From contig ONCF01000074.1 in NCBI GenBank assembly GCA_900316275.1, positions 1 through 43,202 on the forward strand: a DNA stretch of 43,202 bases, given 5' to 3'. The DNA is from an uncultured Veillonellaceae bacterium. Its GTDB lineage: Bacteria; Bacillota; Negativicutes; Selenomonadales; Selenomonadaceae. Position numbers and translations under genes: made by a program. The notes beneath the pieces were generated by a model. It worked only from the letters and a program-made list of their open reading frames with translations, ran no database searches and was not told where the DNA came from. Of the stretch, positions 16,617-24,254 are shown piece after piece (within the stretch, counting starts at the first letter, position 1; each line of letters starts with the position of its first letter).

Positions 16617-17699
16617 TTACCCCTCTGCGGCGGTACCAGAGCGTTCCAGTACCGCGCGCACGCGCTCCGCCCGCAGGCGGTCGATTTCATTCTTCGACAA
16701 ATTCTCGTTTTCCACGTAATTTTGCAAATAGCTGCGGCCACTGCCGATAAAAATCTGCGGGAAGCAGTCCGCCTTCACCTCGCCGATGATGCGCAGGTCG
16801 ATGCCGAGGCGCACCTTCGACAGCAGCGTCAGCGCCTCCTTTTCCGACAGCGAGCGCGCATAGCGCAGCGTGCCGTACGCGCGCCAGACCTCGTCCTCCA
16901 ATGTGTCCTTCATGTAGACGGACAGCGCCTTGCGTGCCTCGCGCTCGTGCGTGACGATTTCCTCCACGGCCGACTGCAAATTCGCGAGGATTTCCTCCTC
17001 GCTGAAGCCGAGCGTGAGCTGGTTGGAAATCTGGAACAGGCTGCCGACGCTCTCCTTTTCGTCGCCCGCGAGCGGACGCACGGCGAGGCCGAGCTGCGGC
17101 GAGATGTTCACGATACTGCTGATGTTGCGCGTGGCCACGAGGCCAGGCAGGTGCAGCAGCACGCTCGCGCGCAGGCCCGTGCCGAGATTCGTCGGGCAGG
17201 ACGTGAGATAGCCCATCTTTTCGTCAAACGCGATGTCGAACTGCGCCTCAAAGAGGTCGTCAATGCGCGACGCGGCATGAAACGGGTGCTCCAGGTCAAA
17301 GCCCGCCATCATGCACTGAATGCGCAGATGGTCCTCCTCGTTGACCATGAGGCTAACCTGCTGATCGAGGCTGATATAGGCCACGCGGTGCTGCGGATTG
17401 CGCACGAAATTGCGGCTCAGCAGCTGTTTCTCGATGAGCACTTCCTTTTGCAACGGCGTCAGGCGCTCCATGTCCACGCGGTCAAACAAAGCGCCCTCCT
17501 CCGTGCACAGGCCGTCCATGAGGCGGTCAACCGTCGTCTGCACGGCCGCGAGCTGGTTCATGTCCGCGCGGTTCGGGAACGGCACCTGGCGGAAATTGCG
17601 GGCGAGGCGGATGCGGCTCGCGAGCACGACGTCACTGTCCGTGCCCGTCGGGCGCAGCCACGTGAGGTCATCACTGCGCAGTAAATCATTCAGCGCCAT
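16617..17699 (-). CDS. mcsB: protein arginine kinase McsB
   Basis: McsB phosphorylates arginine residues on CtsR and on misfolded proteins, marking them for ClpC-ClpP. The 360-residue sequence has the phosphagen-kinase fold signatures: VVLASRIRLARNFR near the N-terminus, the FVRNPQHRVAYISLDQQ region, and CPTNLGTGLRASVLLHLPGL around residues 165-184, which contains the conserved Cys-Pro-Thr-Asn loop. The ATG overlaps the end of mcsA by 14 nt, so the pair is translationally coupled, as expected for an activator-kinase pair. clpC follows after 5 nt. It appears complete. Confidence 0.96.
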   Translation of the reverse strand: MALNDLLRSDDLTWLRPTGTDSDVVLASRIRLARNFRQVPFPNRADMNQLAAVQTTVDRLMDGLCTEEGALFDRVDMERLTPLQKEVLIEKQLLSRNFVRNPQHRVAYISLDQQVSLMVNEEDHLRIQCMMAGFDLEHPFHAASRIDDLFEAQFDIAFDEKMGYLTSCPTNLGTGLRASVLLHLPGLVATRNISSIVNISPQLGLAVRPLAGDEKESVGSLFQISNQLTLGFSEEEILANLQSAVEEIVTHEREARKALSVYMKDTLEDEVWRAYGTLRYARSLSEKEALTLLSKVRLGIDLRIIGEVKADCFPQIFIGSGRSYLQNYVENENLSKNEIDRLRAERVRAVLERSGTAAEG

Positions 17700-18255
17700 G
17701 CTGCTCGCCCCCTTCCTGCTGTGCGAGCTCCTGCTCGAGCGCGCGGATACGGTCGCGGCACTCGGCGGCCAGCTCGTAGTTCTCCTGCTGCACGGCCTCC
17801 TGCTGCCGCGCGCGCAGCACTTCGATTTTATGCTTCAGTTCCAGCGTGCCGCCCGAGCGGTGCGGGATTTTGCCGCTGTGCGTGCTGGAGCCGTGGATGC
17901 GGCGCAGCAAGGGCTCCAGCTGGCGGCGGAACGTCGCGTAGCATACGCTGCAGCCGATTTTGCCCGTCTGCTGGAAATCGCGATAGCTCATGCCGCAGTT
18001 CGGGCAGACGAGCTCTTGCTGCGTCGGCGCGTCGTCGGGCGCCTGCGTCTCGTCCGCGTTCTCCTCCTCGGGCGCGTGACTGAACACGCCTTTGAGGAAA
18101 TCATTCACGGACACGTCATCCTGCTGCGCCTGCAACAGAAAATCGCCGTAATGCGCCGCGCAGTGGCGGCAGAGGTTCTTCTCTACACGGCCGTTCGGGC
18201 CGATCTGGGTAATATGTACGACGGCCTCGTTGCGGCCGCATTCATCGCATAGCAT
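17686..18255 (-). CDS. mcsA: McsA, zinc-binding activator of McsB
   Basis: McsA activates the arginine kinase McsB and modulates CtsR. This 189-residue protein has four paired-cysteine sites: CDECG at 3-7, CRHC at about 33-36, CPNCG at about 83-87 and CSVC at about 101-104. A C-terminal UVR motif (LRARQQEAVQQENYELAAEC region) completes the family pattern. GGAGG lies 7 nt before the ATG. It overlaps mcsB and sits 12 nt after ctsR. An acidic linker (EEENADETQAPDD) between the zinc pairs is a local feature. Confidence 0.95.
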   Translation of the reverse strand: MLCDECGRNEAVVHITQIGPNGRVEKNLCRHCAAHYGDFLLQAQQDDVSVNDFLKGVFSHAPEEENADETQAPDDAPTQQELVCPNCGMSYRDFQQTGKIGCSVCYATFRRQLEPLLRRIHGSSTHSGKIPHRSGGTLELKHKIEVLRARQQEAVQQENYELAAECRDRIRALEQELAQQEGGEQHGAE

Positions 18256-18267
18256 AGTTTTTCCTCC

Positions 18268-18720
18268 CTACGAAAAGTTGGCTAAGGTCATAAATAGGGA
18301 TTTCAGCAGGTGCACGCGTTCCTCGTCCGCGAGCGTGGGGGACTCGTAGAGGCCCGTTACGAACTGCATGACGAGCGCGGCCTCGCGCGTGGTCACAAGC
18401 TCGTGCTGCAGCAGGTAGTGCACCATGGACTGCACGGTCACGAGCGGCGTGTCCGTGTCAATTTTGCCCAACATGTCCTGATAGACCATGCGGCTGTCCG
18501 GCACCTGCACGATGCGGATATAGCCGCCGAGACCGCGCCGCGACTCCACGTTGAACCCTTTATCCGGCGTGAAACGCGTGCTCAGCACGTAGGAAATCTG
18601 CGACGGTGCACAGGAAATCTTGTCCGCGATATCCGTGCGCCGCAGCTCCACCTGGCCGTCCTGCTGCGCGGCCAGCTGGCGGAGGATATAGGCCTCAATC
18701 AAATCTGCAATGTTGCTCAT
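18268..18720 (-). CDS. ctsR: CtsR, heat-shock repressor of clp genes
   Basis: CtsR is a dimeric winged-helix repressor that binds direct heptad repeats upstream of its own operon and other clp genes. The ATG at 18720 (150 residues) is preferred over GTG at 18729 because AAGGTGA is then properly spaced. The HTH is at about 25-50 (DIADKISCAPSQISYVLSTR). The wing reads RRGLGGYIRI at about 61-70. In studied CtsR proteins this loop has four glycines and senses temperature; here the second is Leu. The gene leads the operon and sits under a promoter carrying CtsR-like boxes, so autoregulation is likely. Confidence 0.95.
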   Translation of the reverse strand: MSNIADLIEAYILRQLAAQQDGQVELRRTDIADKISCAPSQISYVLSTRFTPDKGFNVESRRGLGGYIRIVQVPDSRMVYQDMLGKIDTDTPLVTVQSMVHYLLQHELVTTREAALVMQFVTGLYESPTLADEERVHLLKSLFMTLANFS

Positions 18721-18783
18721 AAAAATCACCTTCAGTTATGTGAGCGAGCAAGGAGACGGACTGCCCGGCGGCAGCGACGTCTC

Positions 18784-18840
18784 TTGACCATTTGACTATT
18801 CTCTAGCCTTTATTATATTTGATTTTTTGACCTTGTGCAA
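18784..18840 (-). promoter_or_regulatory. ctsR operon promoter with two CtsR-like operator boxes
   Basis: On the minus strand, TTGCAC (18835-18840), a 17-nt spacer and TATAAT (18812-18817) form a strong promoter. The spacer itself (18818-18834) reads AAGGTCAAAAAATCAAA, a direct pair of GTCAAA-like heptads. A second pair, AGTCAAATGGTCAA, lies at 18784-18797 just past the expected start site. The heptad spacing is shorter than in the classical CtsR box (about 1 nt and 0 nt, against 3 nt). Confidence 0.75.
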
Positions 18841-18852
18841 TACCCACGAGCA

Positions 18853-18884
18853 ATAAAAAAGCCTCCCTCCCGCAGGAGGAAAGC
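18853..18884 (-). terminator. terminator of the methylmalonyl-CoA decarboxylase operon
   Basis: GCCTCCCTCC (861-870 of the 18 kb block) pairs with GGAGGAAAGC (18875-18884), using G-T pairs, with a CGCA loop. The minus strand continues TTTTTTATTG. It starts about 15 nt past the biotin carrier stop. Confidence 0.75.
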
Positions 18885-18899
18885 TGTTTTTAGCATAAA

Positions 18900-19334
18900 T
18901 CAGCCGAGAATGACGAGGATATCCTTCGCCTTGACGTTCTGGCCCGGCAGCACGTTGTAGGCCTTGATGGTGCCGTCGGCATCGGCCGTGATTTCGTTCT
19001 GCATCTTCATGGCCTCGAGTACGAGCAGCACGTCACCCTTCTTGACCTGCTGACCCTCCTCGGCGTTGAGTTTCACGATTTTACCCGGCATGGGGGCCGT
19101 GATGGCGTGCTCGCCCTCGGCGGGCGCGGCGGCCGGTTTGGCCTCGGCTGCCGGTGCGGCCGCGGGGGCCGGTTTCGCGGCCGCCTTCGGCGTGACCGTC
19201 ATCTTCGGGGCCGCTTGCGGCGTGACTTTGGGCGCAGCCGGTGCCGGGGCTGCCGCTGCCGTGGCCCCGCCCTTGACTTCCTCGATTTCGACCTCATAGC
19301 TCTTGCCATTGACCGTTACGTTGAACTTTTTCAT
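18900..19334 (-). CDS. mmdC: biotin carrier subunit of methylmalonyl-CoA decarboxylase
   Basis: This 144-residue protein carries the biotin that accepts CO2 from methylmalonyl-CoA. The N-terminal strand segment (MKKFNVTVNGKSYEVEIEEV) leads to an Ala/Pro-rich flexible linker (about 24-75) and a biotinyl domain (about 76-144) with the canonical EAMKM, K110 being the biotinylated lysine. In the Na+-pumping enzyme this subunit shuttles between the alpha transferase and the membrane beta decarboxylase. Here it is last in the operon after the alpha gene and a tiny subunit. The beta gene is not next to it. A role with pyruvate or oxaloacetate carboxylases cannot be excluded from this sequence alone. 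Confidence 0.88.
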   Translation of the reverse strand: MKKFNVTVNGKSYEVEIEEVKGGATAAAAPAPAAPKVTPQAAPKMTVTPKAAAKPAPAAAPAAEAKPAAAPAEGEHAITAPMPGKIVKLNAEEGQQVKKGDVLLVLEAMKMQNEITADADGTIKAYNVLPGQNVKAKDILVILG

Positions 19335-19365
19335 GCGTGTTATCCTCCACTATACGCTCACGTAT

Positions 19366-19430
19366 ATCTTTGCCAATTTATCTTTGCCAATTTCTAAGGA
19401 AACGTAGCTTGCAATGCCCACGTTCCCTTA
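19366..19430. repeat. 14-bp tandem duplication and hairpin between mmdC and the small subunit gene
   Basis: ATCTTTGCCAATTT occurs twice head to tail (19366-19379 and 19380-19393). Next to it, TAAGGAAACGT (19395-19405) pairs with ACGTTCCCTTA (19420-19430) with one mismatch and a 14-nt loop. On the mRNA the hairpin comes right after the small-subunit stop and the tandem repeat precedes the mmdC ribosome site. There is no terminator T-run. It could act as an mRNA processing or stability element setting subunit ratios. Confidence 0.6.
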
Positions 19431-19438
19431 ACGCCACC

Positions 19439-19594
19439 TCAGCGGCGGCCGCCGCGTGCCGACAGCGACCACTCGTTGCTGGCCCGGCGGATACGCACCG
19501 CCACGACTTTATTTTTCGTCATCATCTGCACCGCCGCCATGATGGCCGCGACGATTTCCGGCGTGACGATACCTTTCGGGGCTTTGATTTCCAT
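19439..19594 (-). CDS. mmdE: 51-residue small subunit, similar to the OadG/MmdD C-terminal segment
   Basis: The ORF begins MEIKAPKGIVTPEIVAAIMA and ends with VRIRRASNEWSLSARGGRR. This combination, an EIVAAI(M/T)AAV helix followed by a basic RIRR strand and a Trp/Arg end, is what I know from the C-terminus of OadG/MmdD delta subunits and the short MmdE epsilon subunit, which stabilise the decarboxylase complex. There is no membrane helix, so it is the epsilon-like form. It lies 34 nt after mmdA and before mmdC, the position of mmdE in Veillonella-type operons. The start is ATG at 19594, with only a modest ribosome site. The symbol is assigned by similarity and position. Confidence 0.65.
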   Translation of the reverse strand: MEIKAPKGIVTPEIVAAIMAAVQMMTKNKVVAVRIRRASNEWSLSARGGRR

Positions 19595-19628
19595 GTGTCT
19601 CCAGCCTTTCTTACAGTCACAGCCTGTA

Positions 19629-21158
19629 TTATAACGGAATATTCGCGTGCTTGCGCGCCGGGCGCGTCTCGCGCTTGTTCGCGAGCGCGTTGAACGCCGT
19701 GATGAGCAGCGGCCGCGTCGTCTGCGGCTCGATAATCATATCGACATAGCCGCGCTCCGCCGCCACGTACGGGTTGGCGAAGTCATGGATGTACTCCTGC
19801 GTACGCGCCTCTTTGTCGGGGTCCTTGCGGAAAATGATGTTCGCGGCACCGGACGGGCCCATGACGGCAATCTCCGCCGACGGCCAGGCCATGACCTGGT
19901 CCGCACCGAGTTCGCGGCAGCACATGGCGATGTAGGCACCGCCATAGGCCTTGCGCGTAATGACCGTGACCTTGGGCACCGTGGCCTCGCTATAGGCAAA
20001 GAGCATCTTCGCGCCATGGCGGATAATGCCCGTGTGCTCCTGATTGACGCCCGGCAAAAAGCCCGGCACGTCGACGAACGTCAGCAGCGGGATGTTGAAC
20101 GCGTCGCAGAAACGCACGAAGCGCGCGGCCTTGTCCGAGGCGTTGACGTCGAGGCAACCCGCCATGACGCGCGGCTGGTTCGCCACGATACCGACGACTC
20201 GGCCGTCGAGGCGCGCGTAGCCGATAATCACGTTCTTGGCGTAAAGCTCCTGGATTTCGAAAAACGCGCCGTTATCGACGATATGGCGGATGACGTCCTT
20301 CATATCGTACGGCATGTTCGGGTTGTCGGGGATAATGCTCACGAGCGCCTCGTCCTGCCGGTCCGGGTCGTCCGTCGGCTCGACGCTCGGGGCGGTCTCG
20401 AGGTTGTTCGATGGCAGGAAATCCAGCAGCTCGCGGATTTTCGCGAAGCAGGCCGCCTCATCGGCGCAGGCAAAATGTGCCACACCCGATTTCTCGTTGT
20501 GCGCCAACGCACCGCCGAGCTCCTCCTGCGTCACTTCCTCGCCCGTGACAGACTGAATGACGGCCGGGCCCGTGATGAACATCTGGCTCGTGTTCTCCAC
20601 CATAAAGATGAAGTCCGTAATCGCCGGGCTGTAGACCGCGCCGCCCGCGCAGGGACCCATGATGACGGAAATCTGCGGAATGACGCCCGAGGCCGCCGTG
20701 TTGCGGAAAAAGATGCCGCCGAAGCCCGAGAGCGCGTCGACGCCCTCCTGAATGCGCGCGCCGCCCGAGTCGTTGATGCCGATGCACGGCGCACCGTTCT
20801 TCAGTGCGAGGTCCTGCACCTTCCAGATTTTATGCGCATGCGCCTCGCCGAGCGAGCCGCCAGAGACCGTGAAGTCCTGCGCATAGGCGTAGACGAGGCG
20901 GCCGTTCACCGTGCCGTAGCCCGTCACAATGCCGTCGCCCGGCAAATCCTTTTCGTTGAGTCCAAAATACGTGCAGCGCGTCTTGACAAACATATCGAGC
21001 TCGACGAAGCTGTCCGCATCGAAAAGCATCTCGAGGCGCTCGCGGGCCGTATGCTTGCCGCGCGCGTGCTGCCGCTCCACGCGGGCCGCACCGCCGCCCG
21101 CCTCGATATGCTCCTGGCGGGCCTGCAGCTCCTCTATCTTTTCCTGCACCGTAGCCAT
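19629..21158 (-). CDS. mmdA: methylmalonyl-CoA decarboxylase alpha subunit (carboxyltransferase)
   Basis: This cytoplasmic carboxyltransferase moves CO2 from (S)-methylmalonyl-CoA to the biotin carrier, giving propionyl-CoA. The 509-residue sequence (ATG at 21158, after AAAGGAGG; an upstream in-frame start at 21215 is less likely) has the two crotonase-like halves of the family. Signature segments include [58 protein letters not shown] and [10 protein letters not shown]. It heads an operon with the small subunit and mmdC. Propionyl-CoA carboxylase or transcarboxylase use of this family is possible, but the adjacent succinate CoA-transferase supports propionate formation. Only the membrane beta subunit is missing locally. 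Confidence 0.93.
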   Translation of the reverse strand: MATVQEKIEELQARQEHIEAGGGAARVERQHARGKHTARERLEMLFDADSFVELDMFVKTRCTYFGLNEKDLPGDGIVTGYGTVNGRLVYAYAQDFTVSGGSLGEAHAHKIWKVQDLALKNGAPCIGINDSGGARIQEGVDALSGFGGIFFRNTAASGVIPQISVIMGPCAGGAVYSPAITDFIFMVENTSQMFITGPAVIQSVTGEEVTQEELGGALAHNEKSGVAHFACADEAACFAKIRELLDFLPSNNLETAPSVEPTDDPDRQDEALVSIIPDNPNMPYDMKDVIRHIVDNGAFFEIQELYAKNVIIGYARLDGRVVGIVANQPRVMAGCLDVNASDKAARFVRFCDAFNIPLLTFVDVPGFLPGVNQEHTGIIRHGAKMLFAYSEATVPKVTVITRKAYGGAYIAMCCRELGADQVMAWPSAEIAVMGPSGAANIIFRKDPDKEARTQEYIHDFANPYVAAERGYVDMIIEPQTTRPLLITAFNALANKRETRPARKHANIPL

Positions 21159-21179
21159 GCGTCTATCTTCCTCCTTTAT

Positions 21180-21206
21180 GGGACGCACACGCAAAAAATG
21201 CGTCCC
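21180..21206 (-). promoter_or_regulatory. hairpin directly before the mmdA ribosome binding site
   Basis: GGGACGCA (21180-21187) pairs perfectly with TGCGTCCC (21199-21206), with an 11-nt loop. On the mRNA it ends 4 nt before AAGGAGG. Without a T-run it is not a terminator; it may stabilise the 5' end or modulate translation. Confidence 0.5.
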
Positions 21207-21247
21207 CGTGAGCAATCAAACCATCGCCCACTCAATCCATGTTCTCT

Positions 21248-21276
21248 ATTGTGCACTATTTACGGCAAAATTGCAA
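21248..21276 (-). promoter_or_regulatory. candidate mmdA operon promoter
   Basis: On the minus strand, TTGCAA (21271-21276), a 17-nt spacer and CACAAT (21248-21253) lie about 90 nt before the mmdA ATG. No terminator is visible after the upstream CoA-transferase gene, so read-through is also possible. Confidence 0.45.
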
Positions 21277-21329
21277 GTCACGTTTTAAGAACAGGTCATA
21301 AAACTATGTTATCGTTGCACGTGCTCCCG

Positions 21330-22871
21330 TTAGTCGCGCGTTGACTGCCCTGACTCCGCCACCGGCGCCGCAGACTGCATGGTACCAGTCTGCGCATAGC
21401 GTGTAAAGACGGTAAAGGCCTCGTCCAGCAGCTGCGGCGTGTGCGCATGGCCCGTCGCCGCGTCGGCGCGCTCGAAGTAGTCGCGCAGCAGCGGCCGGTA
21501 GTCGGGATGCGCGCAGTGCTCGATAATCTCCTTGGCGCGCTCGCGCGGTGACTTGCCGCGCAAATCGGCCACGCCCTGCTCCGTCACGAGGATATCGACA
21601 TCCTGCGCCGGATGGTCGACATGCGGGCAGCAGGGCACAATGCAGGAGATTTTCCCGTCCTGCCGCACGGACGGCGTGAAGAAAATCGACAGATAGGCGT
21701 TGCGCGCGAAGTCGCCGCTGCCGCCGATACCGTTCATCATCTGCGTACCGCGGATATGCGTCGAGTTCACGGCGCCGTAAATATCGGCCTCGATGGCCGT
21801 GTTCATGGCAATGACGCCGAGACGGCGGATGACCTCGGGCGCATTGGCGATTTCCGCCGGGCGCAGCACGAGATGCTTTTTGTACTTGCCGATGTCCTTG
21901 AAGAAGCGCGCGAGCCCCTCGGGCGAGGGACTGAACGCCGTGCCCGAGGCCATTTGCAATTTACCGGCGTCGATGAGGTCGAGCATGCCGTCCTGAATGA
22001 CCTCCGTGTAGACGGTCAACTGTGAGACGTCCGACTCCACGAAACCGCCGACGACGGCGTTCGCGACGTTGCCGACGCCGCACTGCAGCGGCAGCAGCGG
22101 TTGGGGCAGACGGCCCGCCTTTTGCTCCTGTGCAAAGAACGCGAGCGTGTGCTCGCTCATGCGGCGCGAGAGCTCGTCCACGGGGCGCAGTGAGCGCGTC
22201 GTATCCGCAGCGCCGCCCGGCACGATGTATTTGATTTTCTCCGGCGTGCATGGGATAAAGGACGTGCCAATGCGGTCGCCGGGACGGATAATCGGGATGG
22301 GCAGGCGGTTCGGCGGGTCGAGCGGCACGTAGACATCGTGCAGGCCCTCGATTTCCGCCGGCACGGCCGTGTTGATTTCCACGATGACCGTGTCCGCATC
22401 CTGCACGTAGGAGGCCGCGTTGCCCACAGACGTCGTGGGGATGATGTTGCCCTCCTCCGTGATGGCCGCCGCCTCGATGAGCGCCACGTCAGCTTTGCCG
22501 AAAAAGCCGTAGCGTGCCTGCTGCGCCATTTCCGAGAGGTGTATATCGACGAAATCCACGTCGCCGCTGTTGATGCGCTCTCTGAGCGCGGGGCTCGTCT
22601 GGAAAGGCATGCGATGCGCGATGCCGTTCACCTGCGCCAGCGCCGTATCGAACTCCGGGCCCGTCGAGGCGCCCGTCCAGACGTTGATTTTAAACGGCTC
22701 CTTCGTCATGCGCGCCGCGAGCGCCAGCGGCACGCTTTTCGGGTAGCCCGACGACGTAAAGCCGCTGCACGCCACGTTCATGTTCGGCTGAAAAAAGGCC
22801 GCCGCCTCCTCCGCCGTGACGATTTTCTTTTGCAATGCCTGACAACGTACCCGATCCTGAACCTCTGCCAT
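21330..22871 (-). CDS. scpC: succinate (propionyl-CoA) CoA-transferase
   Basis: This enzyme of the acetyl-CoA hydrolase/transferase family moves CoA between propionyl-CoA and succinate (or acetate), closing the succinate-propionate cycle. The 513-residue protein (ATG at 22871, after GGGAGG; an upstream in-frame start at 22916 is less likely) has the oxyanion segment CGVGNVANAV (about 264-273) and the catalytic Glu in VYTEVIQDG (E290). IEADIYGAVNSTHIRGTQ and MNGIGGSGDFARNA are family signatures. Its place directly upstream of mmdA supports a propionate role, since decarboxylation then supplies propionyl-CoA. Substrate preference cannot be fixed from sequence; the symbol reflects the context. 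Confidence 0.9.
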   Translation of the reverse strand: MAEVQDRVRCQALQKKIVTAEEAAAFFQPNMNVACSGFTSSGYPKSVPLALAARMTKEPFKINVWTGASTGPEFDTALAQVNGIAHRMPFQTSPALRERINSGDVDFVDIHLSEMAQQARYGFFGKADVALIEAAAITEEGNIIPTTSVGNAASYVQDADTVIVEINTAVPAEIEGLHDVYVPLDPPNRLPIPIIRPGDRIGTSFIPCTPEKIKYIVPGGAADTTRSLRPVDELSRRMSEHTLAFFAQEQKAGRLPQPLLPLQCGVGNVANAVVGGFVESDVSQLTVYTEVIQDGMLDLIDAGKLQMASGTAFSPSPEGLARFFKDIGKYKKHLVLRPAEIANAPEVIRRLGVIAMNTAIEADIYGAVNSTHIRGTQMMNGIGGSGDFARNAYLSIFFTPSVRQDGKISCIVPCCPHVDHPAQDVDILVTEQGVADLRGKSPRERAKEIIEHCAHPDYRPLLRDYFERADAATGHAHTPQLLDEAFTVFTRYAQTGTMQSAAPVAESGQSTRD

Positions 22872-23023
22872 GAGACGCACAGCCTCCCTTGCTGTCACGG
22901 GGCAACTAAGCAGCACTGATTACATCACCAACGCCGCTTAGTGCCACACATTCGTTATTGTTTATCAGAAATTTGTCGCAATATTTCGACCTTGTGCCTG
23001 TTAAAGCAAAGCATAACACGAAA

Positions 23024-23049
23024 GAAAAACACCGTCAAGCATGACGGTG
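23024..23049 (-). terminator. terminator of the YitT family gene
   Basis: CACCGTC (23030-23036) and GACGGTG (23043-23049) form a perfect stem with a 6-nt loop. The minus strand then reads TTTTTCTTTCG. It is 23 nt past the stop at 23072. Confidence 0.85.
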
Positions 23050-23071
23050 CAAGGTAAGAGCTTAACTTTTC

Positions 23072-24016
23072 TCAACTTTTCAGAGCGTTACCGGCAGTTT
23101 CTCTCGCCTGAGCCTGGGCCTGCTCCTCCTGCCATTTCTGCAGCGCGGACTCGTAGCTTTCACAGGCGAGCGTGAAGCCCTTGCCGCTGACCTCGGAGGT
23201 GTCGGAGACAATCATGAAGGCCTGCGGGTCGAAATGATTGACGATGGTCTTGACGCGGCTGACCTGCGTGAGACGCACGACCATGAACAGGATGTCCTTG
23301 CGCTCGCCCGCGAAGCCGCCGCGCCCGTCGATGAACGTCGTACCATGACCGATTTCCTGCATGAGCTCGCGGCTGATGACCCTGGCCGCGGGTGAAATAA
23401 TGAGGATAGATTTCTCGCGGTTCAGACCCGCAATCACGCGGTTCGTGAGCTCGGCCGTCACGTAGATACCCACAATGGAGAACAGCGCCTCCTGCAGCGT
23501 AAAGAGGAACACGCTGCTCATGACGATGACGAAGTTCAGGATAAAGACGACCGTCCCCACGTCGAGCGCGTAGTACTTCTTGACCACGGCTGCCACGACA
23601 TCGAGGCCGCCCGTGTTCGCGTTGGCGCGGAACACGAGGCCAAAGCCGATACCCGCGAGCACGCCGCCGAAAATGCCGCAGAGCATGGGGTCCGCCACGA
23701 CCTGCCAGTCCACGAGAAAATGCGTCGCGTCCAGCAGCAGCGAAAGCGCAATCGTGCCCACGATGGTGTCCCCGGCATAGAGCCGCCCGAACACGCGGTA
23801 CGCGAGGTAGATAATCGGCAGATTGTAGACGAGGTTCTGCATGCCGACGGGCAGCCCCGTCAGATAGTAGACGATGAGCGCCACACCGCTGAGCCCACCC
23901 GTGAGCAGGTGCGCGGGAATCAGAAACAGATTGAAGCCCAGACAGGCGCAGAAACACCCCAGTAAAATCAGTACATAACGCTGCAAATGTTTACGGAAAA
24001 CGGCTTGTGCTGGCAT
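23072..24016 (-). CDS. YitT family membrane protein (DUF161/DUF2179)
   Basis: This 314-residue integral membrane protein (ATG at 24016, with AGGGGG close before it; GTG at 24058 also possible) has five or six hydrophobic helices in its first 190 residues. The DUF161 repeats are visible in LTGGLSGVALIVYYLTGLP and the ANTGGLDVVAAVVKKYY segment. A cytoplasmic DUF2179 domain follows (about 210-290, GHGTTFIDGRGGFAGERKD). Family members are uncharacterised transporters; no substrate can be inferred. The C-terminal 25 residues are Gln/Ala-rich. It is a single gene with its own promoter and terminator. Confidence 0.9.
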   Translation of the reverse strand: MPAQAVFRKHLQRYVLILLGCFCACLGFNLFLIPAHLLTGGLSGVALIVYYLTGLPVGMQNLVYNLPIIYLAYRVFGRLYAGDTIVGTIALSLLLDATHFLVDWQVVADPMLCGIFGGVLAGIGFGLVFRANANTGGLDVVAAVVKKYYALDVGTVVFILNFVIVMSSVFLFTLQEALFSIVGIYVTAELTNRVIAGLNREKSILIISPAARVISRELMQEIGHGTTFIDGRGGFAGERKDILFMVVRLTQVSRVKTIVNHFDPQAFMIVSDTSEVSGKGFTLACESYESALQKWQEEQAQAQARETAGNALKS

Positions 24017-24157
24017 ACGCTGCCCCCTGCTTTCATATAAAAAGCCCCTCAACGGCACAGCAAAACACCGCTAAAACATCAACGTTTCTCTGGCTTGCGG
24101 GCTTATTCTTCCCTTAAATGGCACTGAGATAAACATCTCCCGTGCACAACAGGTTAT

Positions 24158-24186
24158 ATTTTAACGTATCGAAGCCAAAAATGCAA
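24158..24186 (-). promoter_or_regulatory. promoter of the YitT family gene
   Basis: On the minus strand, TTGCAT (24181-24186), a 17-nt spacer and TAAAAT (24158-24163) leave a leader of about 140 nt. No known riboswitch motif was recognised in that leader. Confidence 0.6.
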
Positions 24187-24210
24187 CGGCGTCCACGGCA
24201 CCGACAACAT

Positions 24211-24238
24211 AAAAATAGAGCCACCCTTGACGGGTGGC
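24211..24238 (-). terminator. terminator of the SPFH/zinc-ribbon operon
   Basis: GCCACCC (24220-24226) and GGGTGGC (24232-24238) pair around TTGAC. The minus strand runs into CTATTTTTATG. It lies 17 nt past the stop at 24255. Confidence 0.85.
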
Positions 24239-24254
24239 CCTAAAACATATGCTT

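Noticed and set aside
14602..16719. 705-codon open frame on the plus strand opposite clpC
   Set aside because: It is the antisense shadow of a GC-rich gene: very His/Arg/Leu-rich, no domain, no ribosome site. ClpC on the other strand is unambiguous. The same applies to long plus-strand frames opposite DUF4127, mmdA, mmdC and trpB.
19166..19260. Repetitive Ala/Pro-coding stretch in mmdC as a DNA repeat
   Set aside because: It encodes the ordinary flexible linker of biotin carrier proteins.
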